Assembly (NCBI GenBank): GCA_004352715.1
Contig: SCFE01000008.1
Span: forward strand, 3,400,411-3,464,410
Direction: 5' to 3'
Source of the DNA: Hofstenia miamia
Lineage: Eukaryota > Xenacoelomorpha > Acoela
DNA length: 64,000 bases
Below, piece by piece: positions 1 through 9,692 of this stretch. Both the position numbers and the translations under genes were made by a program. Numbering within the stretch: position 1 is the stretch's first letter; the number at the start of each line of letters is the position of its first letter. Under the pieces are notes generated by a model, which saw only the letters and a list, made by a program, of their open reading frames with translations, searched no databases and was not told where the DNA came from.

Positions 1-444
1 TATATATATATCAAGAGCCTCTATTATCTTACACATTGGAATAATCTTAAATCTGATGTCAGAGGCAGGTGAGTATTTGATCATAAACTAAGACAAAGAT
101 AAACTTCTAACATAATTTGCTTAATTTATATAGCATTTTGTCGAAAACATGTCTGCCTAATTCGACTAGTAGGAATTACATGTACATGAATAAATAATTG
201 AGTAATTATAACATAACTAGTAATCCTATTTGTGGAATCTGTCAAAGTTTTTTGTAGATTACCGTGTGATAAAGTACGTTAGTTGTTTTCTGGTGTGGCG
301 CGGTATGCATCATTGCTCTCTGATGTAAAGTGGTGTATGAATTTCAAAATCTTACACCTCTGCAATGCCGACGATTTTAATAAAGAGCCTTCATTAAATA
401 ACATAAGTTTACATCTGTTACAAATTAAAAATTAGCATAACCAC

Positions 445-650
445 CTGGAAGAACTTGGTAACATTCGTCAAATGGCATTGTGAAGTAAAAAACTTAAGGC
501 CAGCTTTGGGTTTACCCCAATTGCATTCTTTTAAAGAATCACGACCATAGAGTGCTGATAATACGTTCAACTTCTGTCCAGTTTTACAGGTTGCAAGGGC
601 CTGTTGACCATCACACAGCCGATTGAAGATTTTTCTGGGTTGGTTATCCA
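445..650 (-). CDS. Exon encoding the N-terminal half of a SUEL-type galactose/rhamnose-binding lectin domain
   Basis: The reverse-strand exon is bounded by an acceptor (TTTAG, AG at 652-651) and a donor (CAG|GTGGTT, GT at 444-443). It opens with two bases that complete a split codon and ends in phase 0. The peptide carries the SUEL signature in order: LCDGQQALATC, then GQKLNV, then SALYGRD, a Cys before NWGK, and QCHLTNVTKFFQ. The family layout (latrophilin, EVA-1, rhamnose-binding lectins) is C-x-G-x-L-x-C, G-x-x-I-x-V, A-x-YGR, C. The second half of the domain, normally ending with a DPC-G-x-YKYL motif, is not in view and should lie beyond the left edge. The exon is co-oriented with the galactosyltransferase exon at 1367-1535, and their phases match (1+2), so it may be the C-terminal module of that gene. 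Alternatively it belongs to a separate lectin or EVA-1-like gene. The domain call is firm; gene membership is inference. Confidence 0.75.
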
Positions 651-850
651 CTAAATAATAGTTAGTGTTTAATATAGGCTTTGAACCTGTTTAACTCATG
701 TAAATTAAAATATAAATGTTTATATAAAGTTAGTTCAATGCAAACGAATAGAAACGAAATAATATTAAAGGTATATTGTATACATGCTTTATTAAAATCG
801 GTTACTCAATTGTATTCCATTCTTTATGTGGCATGACAGTAAAAACACCT

Positions 851-882
<32 letters not shown>

Positions 883-1366
883 CATAACTCAGAGACAAAC
901 TGCTTAATACGCAGAAAATCTGAGAATTACATCAACCACAAATCGAATATAATTCAAATTTCAATTTAAGCTCACCTAATTAATTTTATATACGAAATTA
1001 CATGCGCTTGTGCAATGTGCAATCTTATATAAAATAAACTTCAAGACAGTTGTGCAGAAGAATTTCATATTAAATCGCTTCAAGATCTGTGAACATCAAC
1101 ATTACATTAATAGCAACTATATCACATCATTTATGTTTATTAAGAACAACAATAAAAAACTGAGACCATATATAGACTGCCTAAGAAAATGCGCGACAGA
1201 GCAGTAAATGAATTTTATAGAATAACAACTAAAAAATTTTCGATCGGTTTCAAATAATAATTATTAATCGCAAAGCCCTGGTTAAAATTAAGCATCAAAA
1301 TAAAACATTCTACTTTGCTTGATAATACCAGGTAAAGGTTGAACTTGTGAACAATGAAAAACTTAC
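651..1366 (-). other. Intron-like spacer with a (TA)n microsatellite
   Basis: AT-rich DNA lies between the donor at 1366-1365 (GTAAGT) and the acceptor at 652-651. A (TA)n run sits near 853-881. I see no coding signal on either strand. If the lectin exon belongs to the galactosyltransferase gene, this is a 716-bp intron. Confidence 0.5.
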
Positions 1367-1535
1367 ATTTATTATGCTTTATTTTGTCAATTGTGTCATC
1401 GACATCTGTGAAAGAAGTGTCCCAGTGGCCGACACCAAACGCGTGCAAATGATAGATCGAATATTCCAGCATGTACATTTCATGTGGTGATACGTAATGA
1501 AAAGATATGGTTAAATCACTGCAACATTGTGGCCC
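1367..1535 (-). CDS. C1GALT1: C1GALT1-family core 1 beta-1,3-galactosyltransferase, C-terminal catalytic exon
   Basis: The exon starts after the acceptor TTTAG (AG at 1537-1536) in phase 0 and ends at a consensus donor, T|GTAAGT, leaving one base of a codon. It encodes [15 protein letters not shown], then [15 protein letters not shown]. This matches the GPxCCSDxxISFHYV...MYxLEYxxYHLRPxG block that closes the GT31 fold of C1GALT1 and its relatives. These are Golgi type II membrane enzymes that move galactose from UDP-Gal onto GalNAc-Ser/Thr to make the core 1 (T antigen) O-glycan. A closer acceptor (TTGCAG, AG at 1520-1519) would delete the conserved CC and is less likely. After YHL the sequence turns acidic and hydrophilic ([16 protein letters not shown]). 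The strong donor implies at least one further exon. Confidence 0.87.
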
Positions 1536-2512
1536 CTAAACATTAAGAGTGAAGAACTACCAATGAATGAATAAATAGTACAATATCAAAGATTCACAAC
1601 AGCTTTAAAAAAAATTATCAAAACATTGTTAGTTTTTTATATTATACTAGGTACCACGTATCTATGTTGACGATCCTTAAGAGTTTGGTTCCCTCACCAA
1701 ATCAGCGGATTGGCGAAAATTGTATCTTCTGTTTGTTGACAAGTTTCGCACCAGAATAAATCAAAAATTAATGGAATCGCAATTTCAATGATGGGGTTAA
1801 TTGACTGCACGGAAAATTCAAACTTTGTTAATTCATCGTCAATTAAGTATCGGTCAATAACCAAAGTGCATCGCCTTCAGTGAAATATCTCAGGACAAAA
1901 TCCTTACTATCAACCTCGGATAGTATTGACTTTTCAGGGTGGCCGAATCTGCGTTTTCTGATCTCCGGTACAGTTTACTTCTATTAACCGCCGGAAGCAC
2001 AATTGTTATTAAAAGTCAACTGACGCCTATGGAATAAGAAAATTTTTTGTCTGACAATAAATAAGTTTGAAGAAATTTAATTAGATGTATTCTGTTTCTG
2101 TTTCCGTTAATTGCAAATAGCCTTTAAACAGCCATGCTTCGCATCACTCCACAATTCTAAATACCACAATTCATAGCCTACATGGTTGAATGTTTGTCAC
2201 TCTGCCCAACCAATGATCAATGTATTGTATAAATGCTCGATGAAATTGGGGTATTATGCGACACACTTTCAGTCTTTTTATCAGAGATTCTGTAAAATAC
2301 ATGTGTATACCGCCAAAAATCTGAAAAATCTGTACTCAAAGATTTTCATACCACGTATGTAGCATATCTCCTCCTGAGCTGTGCATAAAAATAAGACTAC
2401 ATTATCCAAACAATGACAATAGTGTGGCAACCATGAAAGTGATAGTAGTAAAAATGGAACCCGAAGAAAAATGACATAAAATGAGAATACCAAAAAACCC
2501 AGTTTTGACCAT
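1536..2512. other. AT-rich intronic DNA
   Basis: I found no open frame or family motif here. Base composition is a little more GC-rich around 1680-2000, but all frames are broken. Confidence 0.4.
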
Positions 2513-2907
2513 GTGTGGCGTGGCTACAAGTGGTTATCAACTACTATAGGCGCCATCTACCAAAAGCTAAAAAATTGTCAAATGCCTTCCATTGATCAGA
2601 TTGTTGCAAATTTCAAAGATGCAGTTCAGTCTGTAGAGGTTTTAATACAATTGCCTGAGATCACAAGTTGCTATTCAGATTTGTTGGAACTGATATTGGC
2701 AAATGAGCCTCAATTTGACAAAAAAAACACTTAAAAAATTGCAGATCTTAGACTAGAAAGAAGATCCATGTTGTCTGTGAAAATATATAAAGCTGACTGA
2801 TCAGAAATTATTTGGTGAATATTTGCAAAGACCAAAACAATATTGAGAAGTACTTCAAGTTCCATTATAATCTTCGAAAACCGAAAGTTAAGGAAAATTC
2901 AAAATAA
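2513..2907 (+). pseudogene. Decayed coding relic of unrecognised family, possibly transposon-derived
   Basis: An open stretch to 2734 encodes a helical, acidic peptide containing IDQIVANFKDAVQSVEVL and LLELILANEPQFD. After its stop the same frame goes on with KIADLRLERRSMLSVKIYKA. Two further frame changes then give KLTDQKLFGEYLQRPKQY and IEKYFKFHYNLRKPKVKENS, up to a stop near 2907. Sustained coding-like sequence across three frames points to a once intact protein with one stop and two indels. I do not recognise the family; a transposon accessory or transposase region is a guess from the surroundings. Confidence 0.45.
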
Positions 2908-4377
2908 AATCTGCTTTTTGGTAAATTTTGGGTTAATATAACAAAAATTTAGTATTTAGGAAACGTTAGGTTAATATTTTTGATTTAATAGGTTAAGTGG
3001 TTGCCTTAGTTATTAAGGTATTACATTGTTTGTGTAGTATTACTTTTAATTTCATATTAAAAAAAAACTCTGAACTCGCAAAAAGCTTCTGTCTAAAAGC
3101 TACACCTTTCACTAAAGTTTGTGAAAGAGTCGTTTATTGTCGACATCCAAAGGGGTTTGAATAATATCTCATTACAATTTTCACATGTTCAAGTAAATTG
3201 TTCATAGCATTCCTAAATATAAAATTATTTTTTCTATAAATAGTTAACTTCATATCTTCAAAACAATCTTCTAGTTGTTGTTATAAAGTAAACAAATCAT
3301 TAGCATTTCATTTTAGTTGATGATAATTTTAAGGTTTAATTTCAGCAAAGCACATTTGTGTTACCATTTTCTCTATAAATTTCCATTTTGAAATGATGAA
3401 ACAACCGCAGAATATAGCAAATTATCATACTGTAAAATTGAGATCACTTTGAAAAAGCAATGAAATAGAACGGACTTATAAAACGTGTTCAAAAGTACAA
3501 TCCCATTTTTCATTCAATTCAAAGCATGACTTCCTCTACAAAAATATACCGAAGCCGTAATGTACTGACATTGTCGTTGGATGTTTGCTCCTTCATGTTC
3601 CTTCTTAATACGGCCCACAAAAATTCAGGTGGGTTTAATTAGAAAAAATAATTATATGAATAACAAAGACATTGATAAAAAAATGGTAAAAGACACGATA
3701 GATTAATACTCACTGACATCACTATTTACAAGTGACAACATTATTGCTCAGCTATGTACAATTGAAATAAATTCTAGTCTTCCGTCGTGAAAACTTGTTG
3801 ATTTTTTGGTTAAAAAATTATTTTCTACATGCAATAGTTAACTTAAAAACAAAACAACCATTTAGATGCGCATCACTGCTTACACAACAATGACAAAAAG
3901 GAAGCGACATGAAAGCTCACCATGAACTTTACGATTTTCAAATTACCTCTAAAACAAAGCATTCCTAATTCCGGTATCACCCAAAAGTAAAAACCGTAAT
4001 AATATTACAAAATTTCAATTACGAAAATGGAAAATTTGAATTATGTTCATCTTATCTGTACAGACTTTATTGTATTTAAATAAAATATATCAATGCTGTT
4101 AGAAAATTTACGCCCTATTTTAGCACGCTCACTGGTAACCAATTTTACAATAACAATGTCAATTAACGTACAAAATTAGAAAAGACGACACCCAGAGTTC
4201 GCACTTGATTGCACAAAATTTTATCAAAATTCATTTGTTGTAATTGCATTAAATAAAGTTTTGCATAAATAATGGAAGTGATCCAAAAATAATACTCTAA
4301 AATAGTTTGAACTAAAGCGTTAACAAGAAACAAATTAGGTGATTGTTTTCTTCCAAATACAATTATTCAACACGTGT
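2908..4377. other. Non-coding AT-rich DNA
   Basis: Short broken frames only. I see no gene, RNA or terminal repeat in this stretch. Confidence 0.4.
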
Positions 4378-4405
4378 CAGGCGCGTCGTCAGAGGTCCTG
4401 AAAGT
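4378..4405 (+). repeat. Left terminal inverted repeat of the hAT element
   Basis: It reads CAGGCGCGTCGTCAGAGG followed by TCCTGAAA. It pairs with 7789-7822 through the shared GGCGCGTCG core and the CTGAAA block. Confidence 0.65.
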
Positions 4406-4741
4406 TCTCTTAATAATCAGGGTTTTTGTTGCATTTCTTTTTGTGATGGAAAAACTACATTATGAAAACTTTTTAAATTTGATAAATATATTTTGAATAA
4501 CTACGCATATAAGTTTTCATTTTGAAACTATTTAATTACCAAAACTGAATATAGGGCATAGTATTTTCTTTGTTCTCATAAGTAGTGTGTATTGAATACA
4601 GCGTGCATGTAATGCTGCAATTGTTGCAAAGCATCCTCAATATAGGACATAGATATCAAAGCATGTGATTAAAAGCTCATTCTAGTTTTTTTCTACAAAT
4701 TCAGAGGCTGATCATACTAATGATTTTTATATTTCTTCAGA

Positions 4742-5286
4742 ATGAAGAGAAAGACACTCTTTGATTTTGGTATCAAATCGAAAGACTCTTGTTCTGATCT
4801 TACTACAATAGTGTCTGATGAAATTGTTTTGAATCAGCCTACATGTTCAAAACAGATATCAATTGAGCCTGCTTCTCCTGATAATCAGCCCACTTCAAAT
4901 GATATTGCTCAATATGTGGGAAGAGCCTCACAGCTTTCCTATGAAGCATTACTGAACATCCTTAATAATGCTTATGTACCTGATGATGATTTTGACTGGC
5001 CTTATACAACCCGGATGAGTCGAGGTGAGCCTTCAAAACGATACCTCAAGAAAGAGCATTTCAATCGAACTCCTTGTTTAACATATTCAGTGTCACAGCA
5101 AGGACTCTATTGCCGATATTGCGTTCTTTTTGGCCCATCTGAGTATTCCGGCAACCACAATGGACAAAAACTTAGAAAGTTGGTGCTAATCTCTACATTG
5201 ACTCTCACTTAAAGACTACATACCATAGCAACGCCCTTTTGAAAGCGGATGATTTCAAACGTCGGATAGCAAAACCATCACTGCAG
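4742..5286 (+). pseudogene. hAT transposase exon 1 (frameshifted)
   Basis: The ATG at 4742 directly follows an acceptor-like ATTTCTTCAG, which implies an upstream leader intron. The N-terminus MKRKTLFDFGIKSK is the basic start usual for ZMYM1/TTF-type hAT proteins. It is followed by the TTF-type zinc finger core: DDFDWPYTTR, SKRYLKKEHFNR and GLYCRYCVLFGPSEYSG. The frame stays open until about 5185 (GQKLRKLV). It is then lost by one missing base (or two extra), and the expected sequence continues in another frame as YIDSHLKTTYHSNALLKADD to the donor CTGCAG|GTTAGT at 5286. The zinc finger probably binds DNA. Either the copy is broken here or the assembly has a one-base error. Confidence 0.75.
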
Positions 5287-5424
5287 GTTAGTACAAAAAT
5301 TATATCTAGTCCATACATCCTTTAAATTAATAGTTCAAATTCTCCATATATCCTTGAAATTATTTGTTCAAATTCAACAACTGTACAGTAATGATAATAA
5401 GATATTCGATTCCTTACATTTTAG

Positions 5425-6106
5425 GTGCATAATCAGATTGAATCTCAACGCATAGAAATGGTAAGAGACAATCGCAGGAGGTTGGTACCTATTATAAAGA
5501 CCATCGTTTTTTGCGAAAGGAATGGTTTGCCGTTGCGTGGCCACCAAGACACTGGTAGAGAATTTATGATTGATGAATCAAATGAAAGTGATGGCAATTT
5601 TAGATCTTTATTACGATTTCGTGCAGATTCTGGTGATAAGACTGTTTCACATGACATTATCATAGCTCCAAAGAACGCTCGTTATTTACATCCGGAAATA
5701 CAAAATGAGCTAATTGAGATTATTGGTGAAGAAGTTCTTCGGAATACTGTTGATCATATAAAGGAAAGTGAGTATTTCTCTGTTTTGGCGGATGAAACAA
5801 CTGATGTCAGTGGAAAGGAGCAGCTGAATGTATGCGTTAGGTATTATGCAGGCGGTAAAATTTGTGAGGATTTCCTAAGATTCAAATCCATGTCAGATCT
5901 CACTGGGAAAGCAATTGCTAAAGAGATAGAACAAATACTGCTGAATTGCAATCTTGATCCCACTAAACTTGTTGGCCAAGGCTACAATGGGACTAGTTCA
6001 ATGAGCGGATGCTTCAATGGTGCACAATCTCATTTGAAGAAGTACTACCCGATGGCTACATATGTTCACTGTGCCGCACACTGTCTCAATTTGTCACTTG
6101 CAAAAG
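5425..6106 (+). CDS. hAT transposase exon 2 (DUF4371 and RNase-H-like core)
   Basis: The exon opens after TTTTAG and closes at AAAAG|GTAAGT. It begins VHNQIESQRIEMVRDNRRRL and contains NGLPLRGHQDTGREF, both typical of the DUF4371 region. It goes on to FSVLADETTDVSGKEQL, where the first Asp of DETTD is the usual first catalytic residue. The second catalytic motif, normally GQGYDGAxxMSG, reads GQGYNGTSSMSG here, so the Asp is replaced by Asn. The zinc-coordinating C-x-x-H block is intact (VHCAAHCLNLSLAKG). The exon belongs to the cut-and-paste enzyme; the Asn substitution argues against activity. Confidence 0.85.
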
Positions 6107-6166
6107 GTAAGTAATGCTGGGAATCTTTTTTACTAAATTATGCAATCCTTATCCCTTAATTATTAG

Positions 6167-6372
6167 GATCAAGTGTACAAGTAATCCGTAACTCACTTGT
6201 CACAATGAATGATGCTATTACCTTCATTAATGCGTCAGCGAGAAAACTCCATACATATATTCAAAAGAATGAGACATCCAATACACGCTTGGTCAGACTC
6301 TGTGAAACCCGATGGGTGGAAAAACATGAGGCGGTACTGCGATTTTGTGTTCACTACAATGACATTATAATG
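6167..6372 (+). CDS. hAT transposase exon 3
   Basis: It lies between TTATTAG (AG at 6165-6166) and ATG|GTAAGA. The codon split G|GA joins exon 2 in frame. The peptide includes RLCETRWVEKHEAVLRF, the conserved LxxTRWxxRxxAV block of this hAT group. The intron before it is only 60 bp. Confidence 0.85.
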
Positions 6373-6483
6373 GTAAGATAAAAGTAGTTATTCAAAAAAA
6401 CACTATCAAAAATAGCATCCTATCACATAGATTAGTAAACTGTGAAAACAATCAAAATGAAATACATATTTACTCTCTTATAG

Positions 6484-6981
6484 GTATTGGAAGAGATCTC
6501 AACTTGGAGATGTCCTACCTCATCATCTAGGGCGAACTCACTGAAGATTGCACTGCAGAATCATTCGTTTGTCATTGGTATGCTGACTCTAAGTGATGTG
6601 CTTACAATCACAAAGCCATTAGCAATCTCTCTACAAACTGTGAACAAAGATCTCCTTAGCTGCATGGAGGAAGTTAAAATTTGTATCAGCGTTTTTGAAG
6701 AAAAACGGAACAACCCTCATGACCTGATGAACACCCTTGCTAACAAAGCGGAACAGTTACTGGGTGAAGACCTCAACATGCCCCGGATATCTTCCAAGCA
6801 GACTAACAGAGGAAACATTGCGTCCTGTACAGCGCGAGAGTATTATACTCGTACCATATTGATCCCCTTTCTGGATGGAATCATCAATAACTTAAAGGAC
6901 AGATTCAGCGATCATACTGGAATAGCAATGAAAGCTTCTGCACTTATACCATTCTTCATATTTTGTCATACATTGGAGGAG
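6484..6981 (+). CDS. hAT transposase exon 4
   Basis: It starts after TTATAG with VLEEISTW and ends at GAG|GTAAAA. It encodes the helical insertion domain, with LTITKPLAISLQTVNKDLL, then FEEKRNNPHDL and YYTRTILIPFLDGIINNL. These match the usual LSxxLQxxxxDLxxA and YYRxxIFIPxLDxxIxxL blocks of ZMYM1-like transposases. Neighbouring exons join in phase 0. Confidence 0.85.
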
Positions 6982-7131
6982 GTAAAATTTATATAATTAT
7001 CATTGTTGAAAGACGAAATCAATGATACATGTAGATTTGTTTATAAACCATATACTACATAAAAGTGCTACAAAATGCTCAACTTGTTTAAATTATAATC
7101 TTAGAAATTATTGTACTTTATCTATTTGTAG

Positions 7132-7533
7132 ATAATACCAATGATTGAATTCTATCAACCAATAGTTCATCATGCGATCGAGCACGTTAGGGCAGAGTAT
7201 GACCGCTGGATTCATAAATGGACGAACGCTAAGAAATGCAATGCGCCTCTGCCTTCCAATCCCGCCACTGCGATAGAAGATTGCGATCAAATTTTCTACC
7301 CTGCGATTTACAGATATTTGAAAATATTTTGCTGCATTCCGGCAACAACTGCAACACCCGAGCGCATTTTCTCAAACCTAAAGCATCTTAAGTCATACCT
7401 GAGATCAACAACAGCAGATGAACGATTAAATGGTCTGACTCAAATGTATACACACCGATCTTTTCCAATAAACATTGATGCCATTATAGATCGGTTTGCT
7501 GACAAAAAGCGACGTACTGATTTTGTATTATAA
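7132..7533 (+). CDS. hAT transposase exon 5 (C-terminal dimerisation domain)
   Basis: The acceptor is TTTGTAG at 7131. The peptide ends with the hAT C-terminal dimerisation signature: PATTATPERIFSNLKHLKSY, then LRSTTADERLNGLTQMYTHR. The Glu of TPERIFS is the usual third catalytic residue and is present. The stop at 7531-7533 is followed by an AATAAA signal near 7549, inside the element. Confidence 0.87.
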   Translation: MIPMIEFYQPIVHHAIEHVRAEYDRWIHKWTNAKKCNAPLPSNPATAIEDCDQIFYPAIYRYLKIFCCIPATTATPERIFSNLKHLKSYLRSTTADERLNGLTQMYTHRSFPINIDAIIDRFADKKRRTDFVL

Positions 7534-7788
7534 ATTTTATAAGTATTCAATAAACAGGATAATTTCACTCAGTAAAAGCGTCTCATTAATTTTTACAATC
7601 TGTATAAATCTTGTATTTCATTCAAATAGAGTCGATAAAATACGATAATTATTGAAAATTTATGCAGAAAAATTTATTTCAATTGATATTTGAGAAATTT
7701 TCGGAATCCATTAGCATTCGATTATTAGTATGGATTCATGCAAAATCTTAATGTAATCTGTAAAAACTATCAATAGAAAAGATCTTTG

Positions 7789-7822
7789 CCCCCCCCTGAA
7801 AAAAATCCTGGCGACGCGCCAG
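7789..7822 (-). repeat. Right terminal inverted repeat of the hAT element
   Basis: The plus strand reads a C tract, then CTGAAAAAAATCCTGGCGAC and GCGCCAG. The reverse complement matches the left end at its GGCGCGTCG core. Confidence 0.7.
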
Positions 7823-9563
7823 AGATCCGCGTTGGAAATTGTTAGTCGAGTATCTCAGTGTTTTACTCAGAAAGCAACGAGTGCTTAATTTCCCTCTTGT
7901 TAAGGATTAATTTCCGCAATTGTTAACGTTGTTTTAGAGTATCCCTTTCGCACCACTTCCGAAGTTTAAGAAGGCTGAAGGTAAATGATGAAGCTTGAGC
8001 TTCATTTAACTGCATTAAATTTTTTCTGCTAACTAGCGTAAGATATTGTTATTTACTAGCATAAATTGTACTAGTACATAAATTAATCGACACTAATACA
8101 TGTATTTAGAAACTAGGCGAAGGTCACAAACCTCAGCAACATATTTGTTAGTGGCGGCCAATAAAATAAAAAGACCCGTGGCCAGCATTATCACTTAGGG
8201 AGGGGGGACACGCATTCAAGAATTTCGACATTACTTAAAATTTAAACTAAAATTTACGAGCGAATTCTTCTCTAGCTATACAAAAATTTATAAACAGACC
8301 AATACCACTGACATGGTAGCATGCCATAACGAATAACGGTTTTAGTTTATTTACCCTATTTCCCCTTGTTTTTCCAAATTGGACCTTTATTGCAATTATT
8401 TACTGTGAGCATAATCATATCAATAATGGGAATTAAAGCTACTAGAATATTACCACACAACTGTGCACAGCGTACACAAGATTTTCTGCCGGGTACATCT
8501 AGTAATAATCAAGCGAGTGACTAAAAACGAAGCGACGCCTAGCAACAATTTTTTGGAAATTTGGAAAAAAATAGACAGTAGAAATGCATTTCACGAAATT
8601 ATGGAGAGCAAAGTTACAAGAATTGAATTAACAATATTATTTGATTTATTGTCCAAGAGGGGTTGCCTGACCTTACAGGGGGATTTGTCCCAAACACCAT
8701 GGCTACGGGACTGGAATAAAACCTAATTATAATCCAATACTTTCAAATTACACATGTTGCGGCATGTGCTATTATCAGTAGAGCAACCAAAATATTACCT
8801 AAAACATGCATAAAATTAACCTTACGCATGCCAAATATTAACTTTTTGTTAACCCCACGAAAGAAATTTTGAAAACTACAAATTAAAAATTTTTATATGA
8901 AAAGCCAATATAAATTTTTGCATTCTTAGGTACAAGTTTTTTAACATAGAAAATCTTTCTTGACACTCGCTGATGCTGGCATAGAGTTCCTGTAAATAGC
9001 AGGCGAAACATAAACTTAGTGCACTTTAGCATTTTAACTAAATTCTCTGCGAATTTAAAATGGGAAACGTATCATTAAGAACTAATTTAGTGATTCATCA
9101 CAGAAATAACCCATTGCTGCTCAACATCATGATCCCATAATTCTCAAACACAAATGATATGCACAGAAATATTAAATTGTTACCAAGGTAAGTTGAACGT
9201 CATGCTACTTATTCAATGTAATTGGTTACCATGAATTTTTAACACGCTCAATATGAATTAATTGACCATATTCATGCACTTAATCCTTAAGTTGAAATCT
9301 AACTATTGTTTTAAACAATTAGTAAATCTAACTTCATTCACATCAAATCAGTTAACTAAGTGTATTACGCCTAAAATGCAATATTAACTTCCTATTAACA
9401 GAATAACTCTTTAATTAAGCCTAACCAAATAATTTAAAATTTTTACAACTTTGGTAACAACTAGAATTTGTTGATAAATATTAACTTTATTAATTTTTGG
9501 TTATCCTAATTATTAGTTGTACGTAAATTTTGATATCACTATAGTTTTCACGATACACACCTC
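7823..9563. other. Intronic DNA without recognised features
   Basis: One 87-codon open frame (8463-8726) has no family resemblance that I can see. The rest is broken in all frames. Confidence 0.4.
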
Positions 9564-9692
9564 ATAACTTACTTACGAAATACAATAAGCCAACAAAGCC
9601 TCAATGGCCTTGCCCTTCTTGCTGTTCACAGCAGCATAAAAATAGACGTTGACAAGCTTGTACAGCAGCTTGTTTTGAAAAATGGAAGATGA
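9564..9692 (+). pseudogene. Relic of a hAT transposase C-terminus
   Basis: The short frame reads YLRNTISQQSLNGLALLAVH, then SSIKIDVDKLVQQLVLKN, ending in a stop at 9690-9692. This is the tail of the hAT dimerisation domain (YLRNTMSQxRLNGLALLxIH...D.DxVI). It is an isolated fragment, more GC-rich than its surroundings. It also gives an open frame on the reverse strand that should not be mistaken for an exon. Confidence 0.7.

Larger units (their letters stand above)
4378..7822 (+). mobile_element. hAT-superfamily DNA transposon (ZMYM1-like type), multi-exon, with terminal inverted repeats
   Basis: Five coding exons of a hAT transposase lie between two inverted ends. The left end begins CAGGCGCGTCG and goes on to a CCTGAAA block. 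The right end, read inward from 7822 on the reverse strand, begins CTGGCGCGTCGCCAGGATTT and runs into a TTCAGGGGGGG tract, typical of this hAT group. The flanking 8-mers (ACACGTGT and AGATCCGC) do not match, so the target duplication is lost or the ends are slightly misplaced. The whole element lies in the large intron of the minus-strand galactosyltransferase gene, in the opposite orientation. A frameshift in exon 1 and a probable catalytic D-to-N change suggest it is no longer active. Confidence 0.8.

Noticed and set aside
11-68. Possible plus-strand exon ending at a GGCAG|GTGAGT donor
   Set aside because: The donor is good, but the upstream side is a TA microsatellite without a convincing acceptor, and no frame shows a known motif.
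1519-1535. Alternative acceptor TTGCAG at 1520-1519 for the C1GALT exon
   Set aside because: It would remove the conserved GPxCCS part and break the phase with the upstream exon.
9564-9692. Reverse-strand open frame with a GTAAGT-like end resembling an exon
   Set aside because: The plus strand gives a clear hAT C-terminal signature (YLRNTISQQSLNGLALLAVH), so the reverse frame is a shadow.
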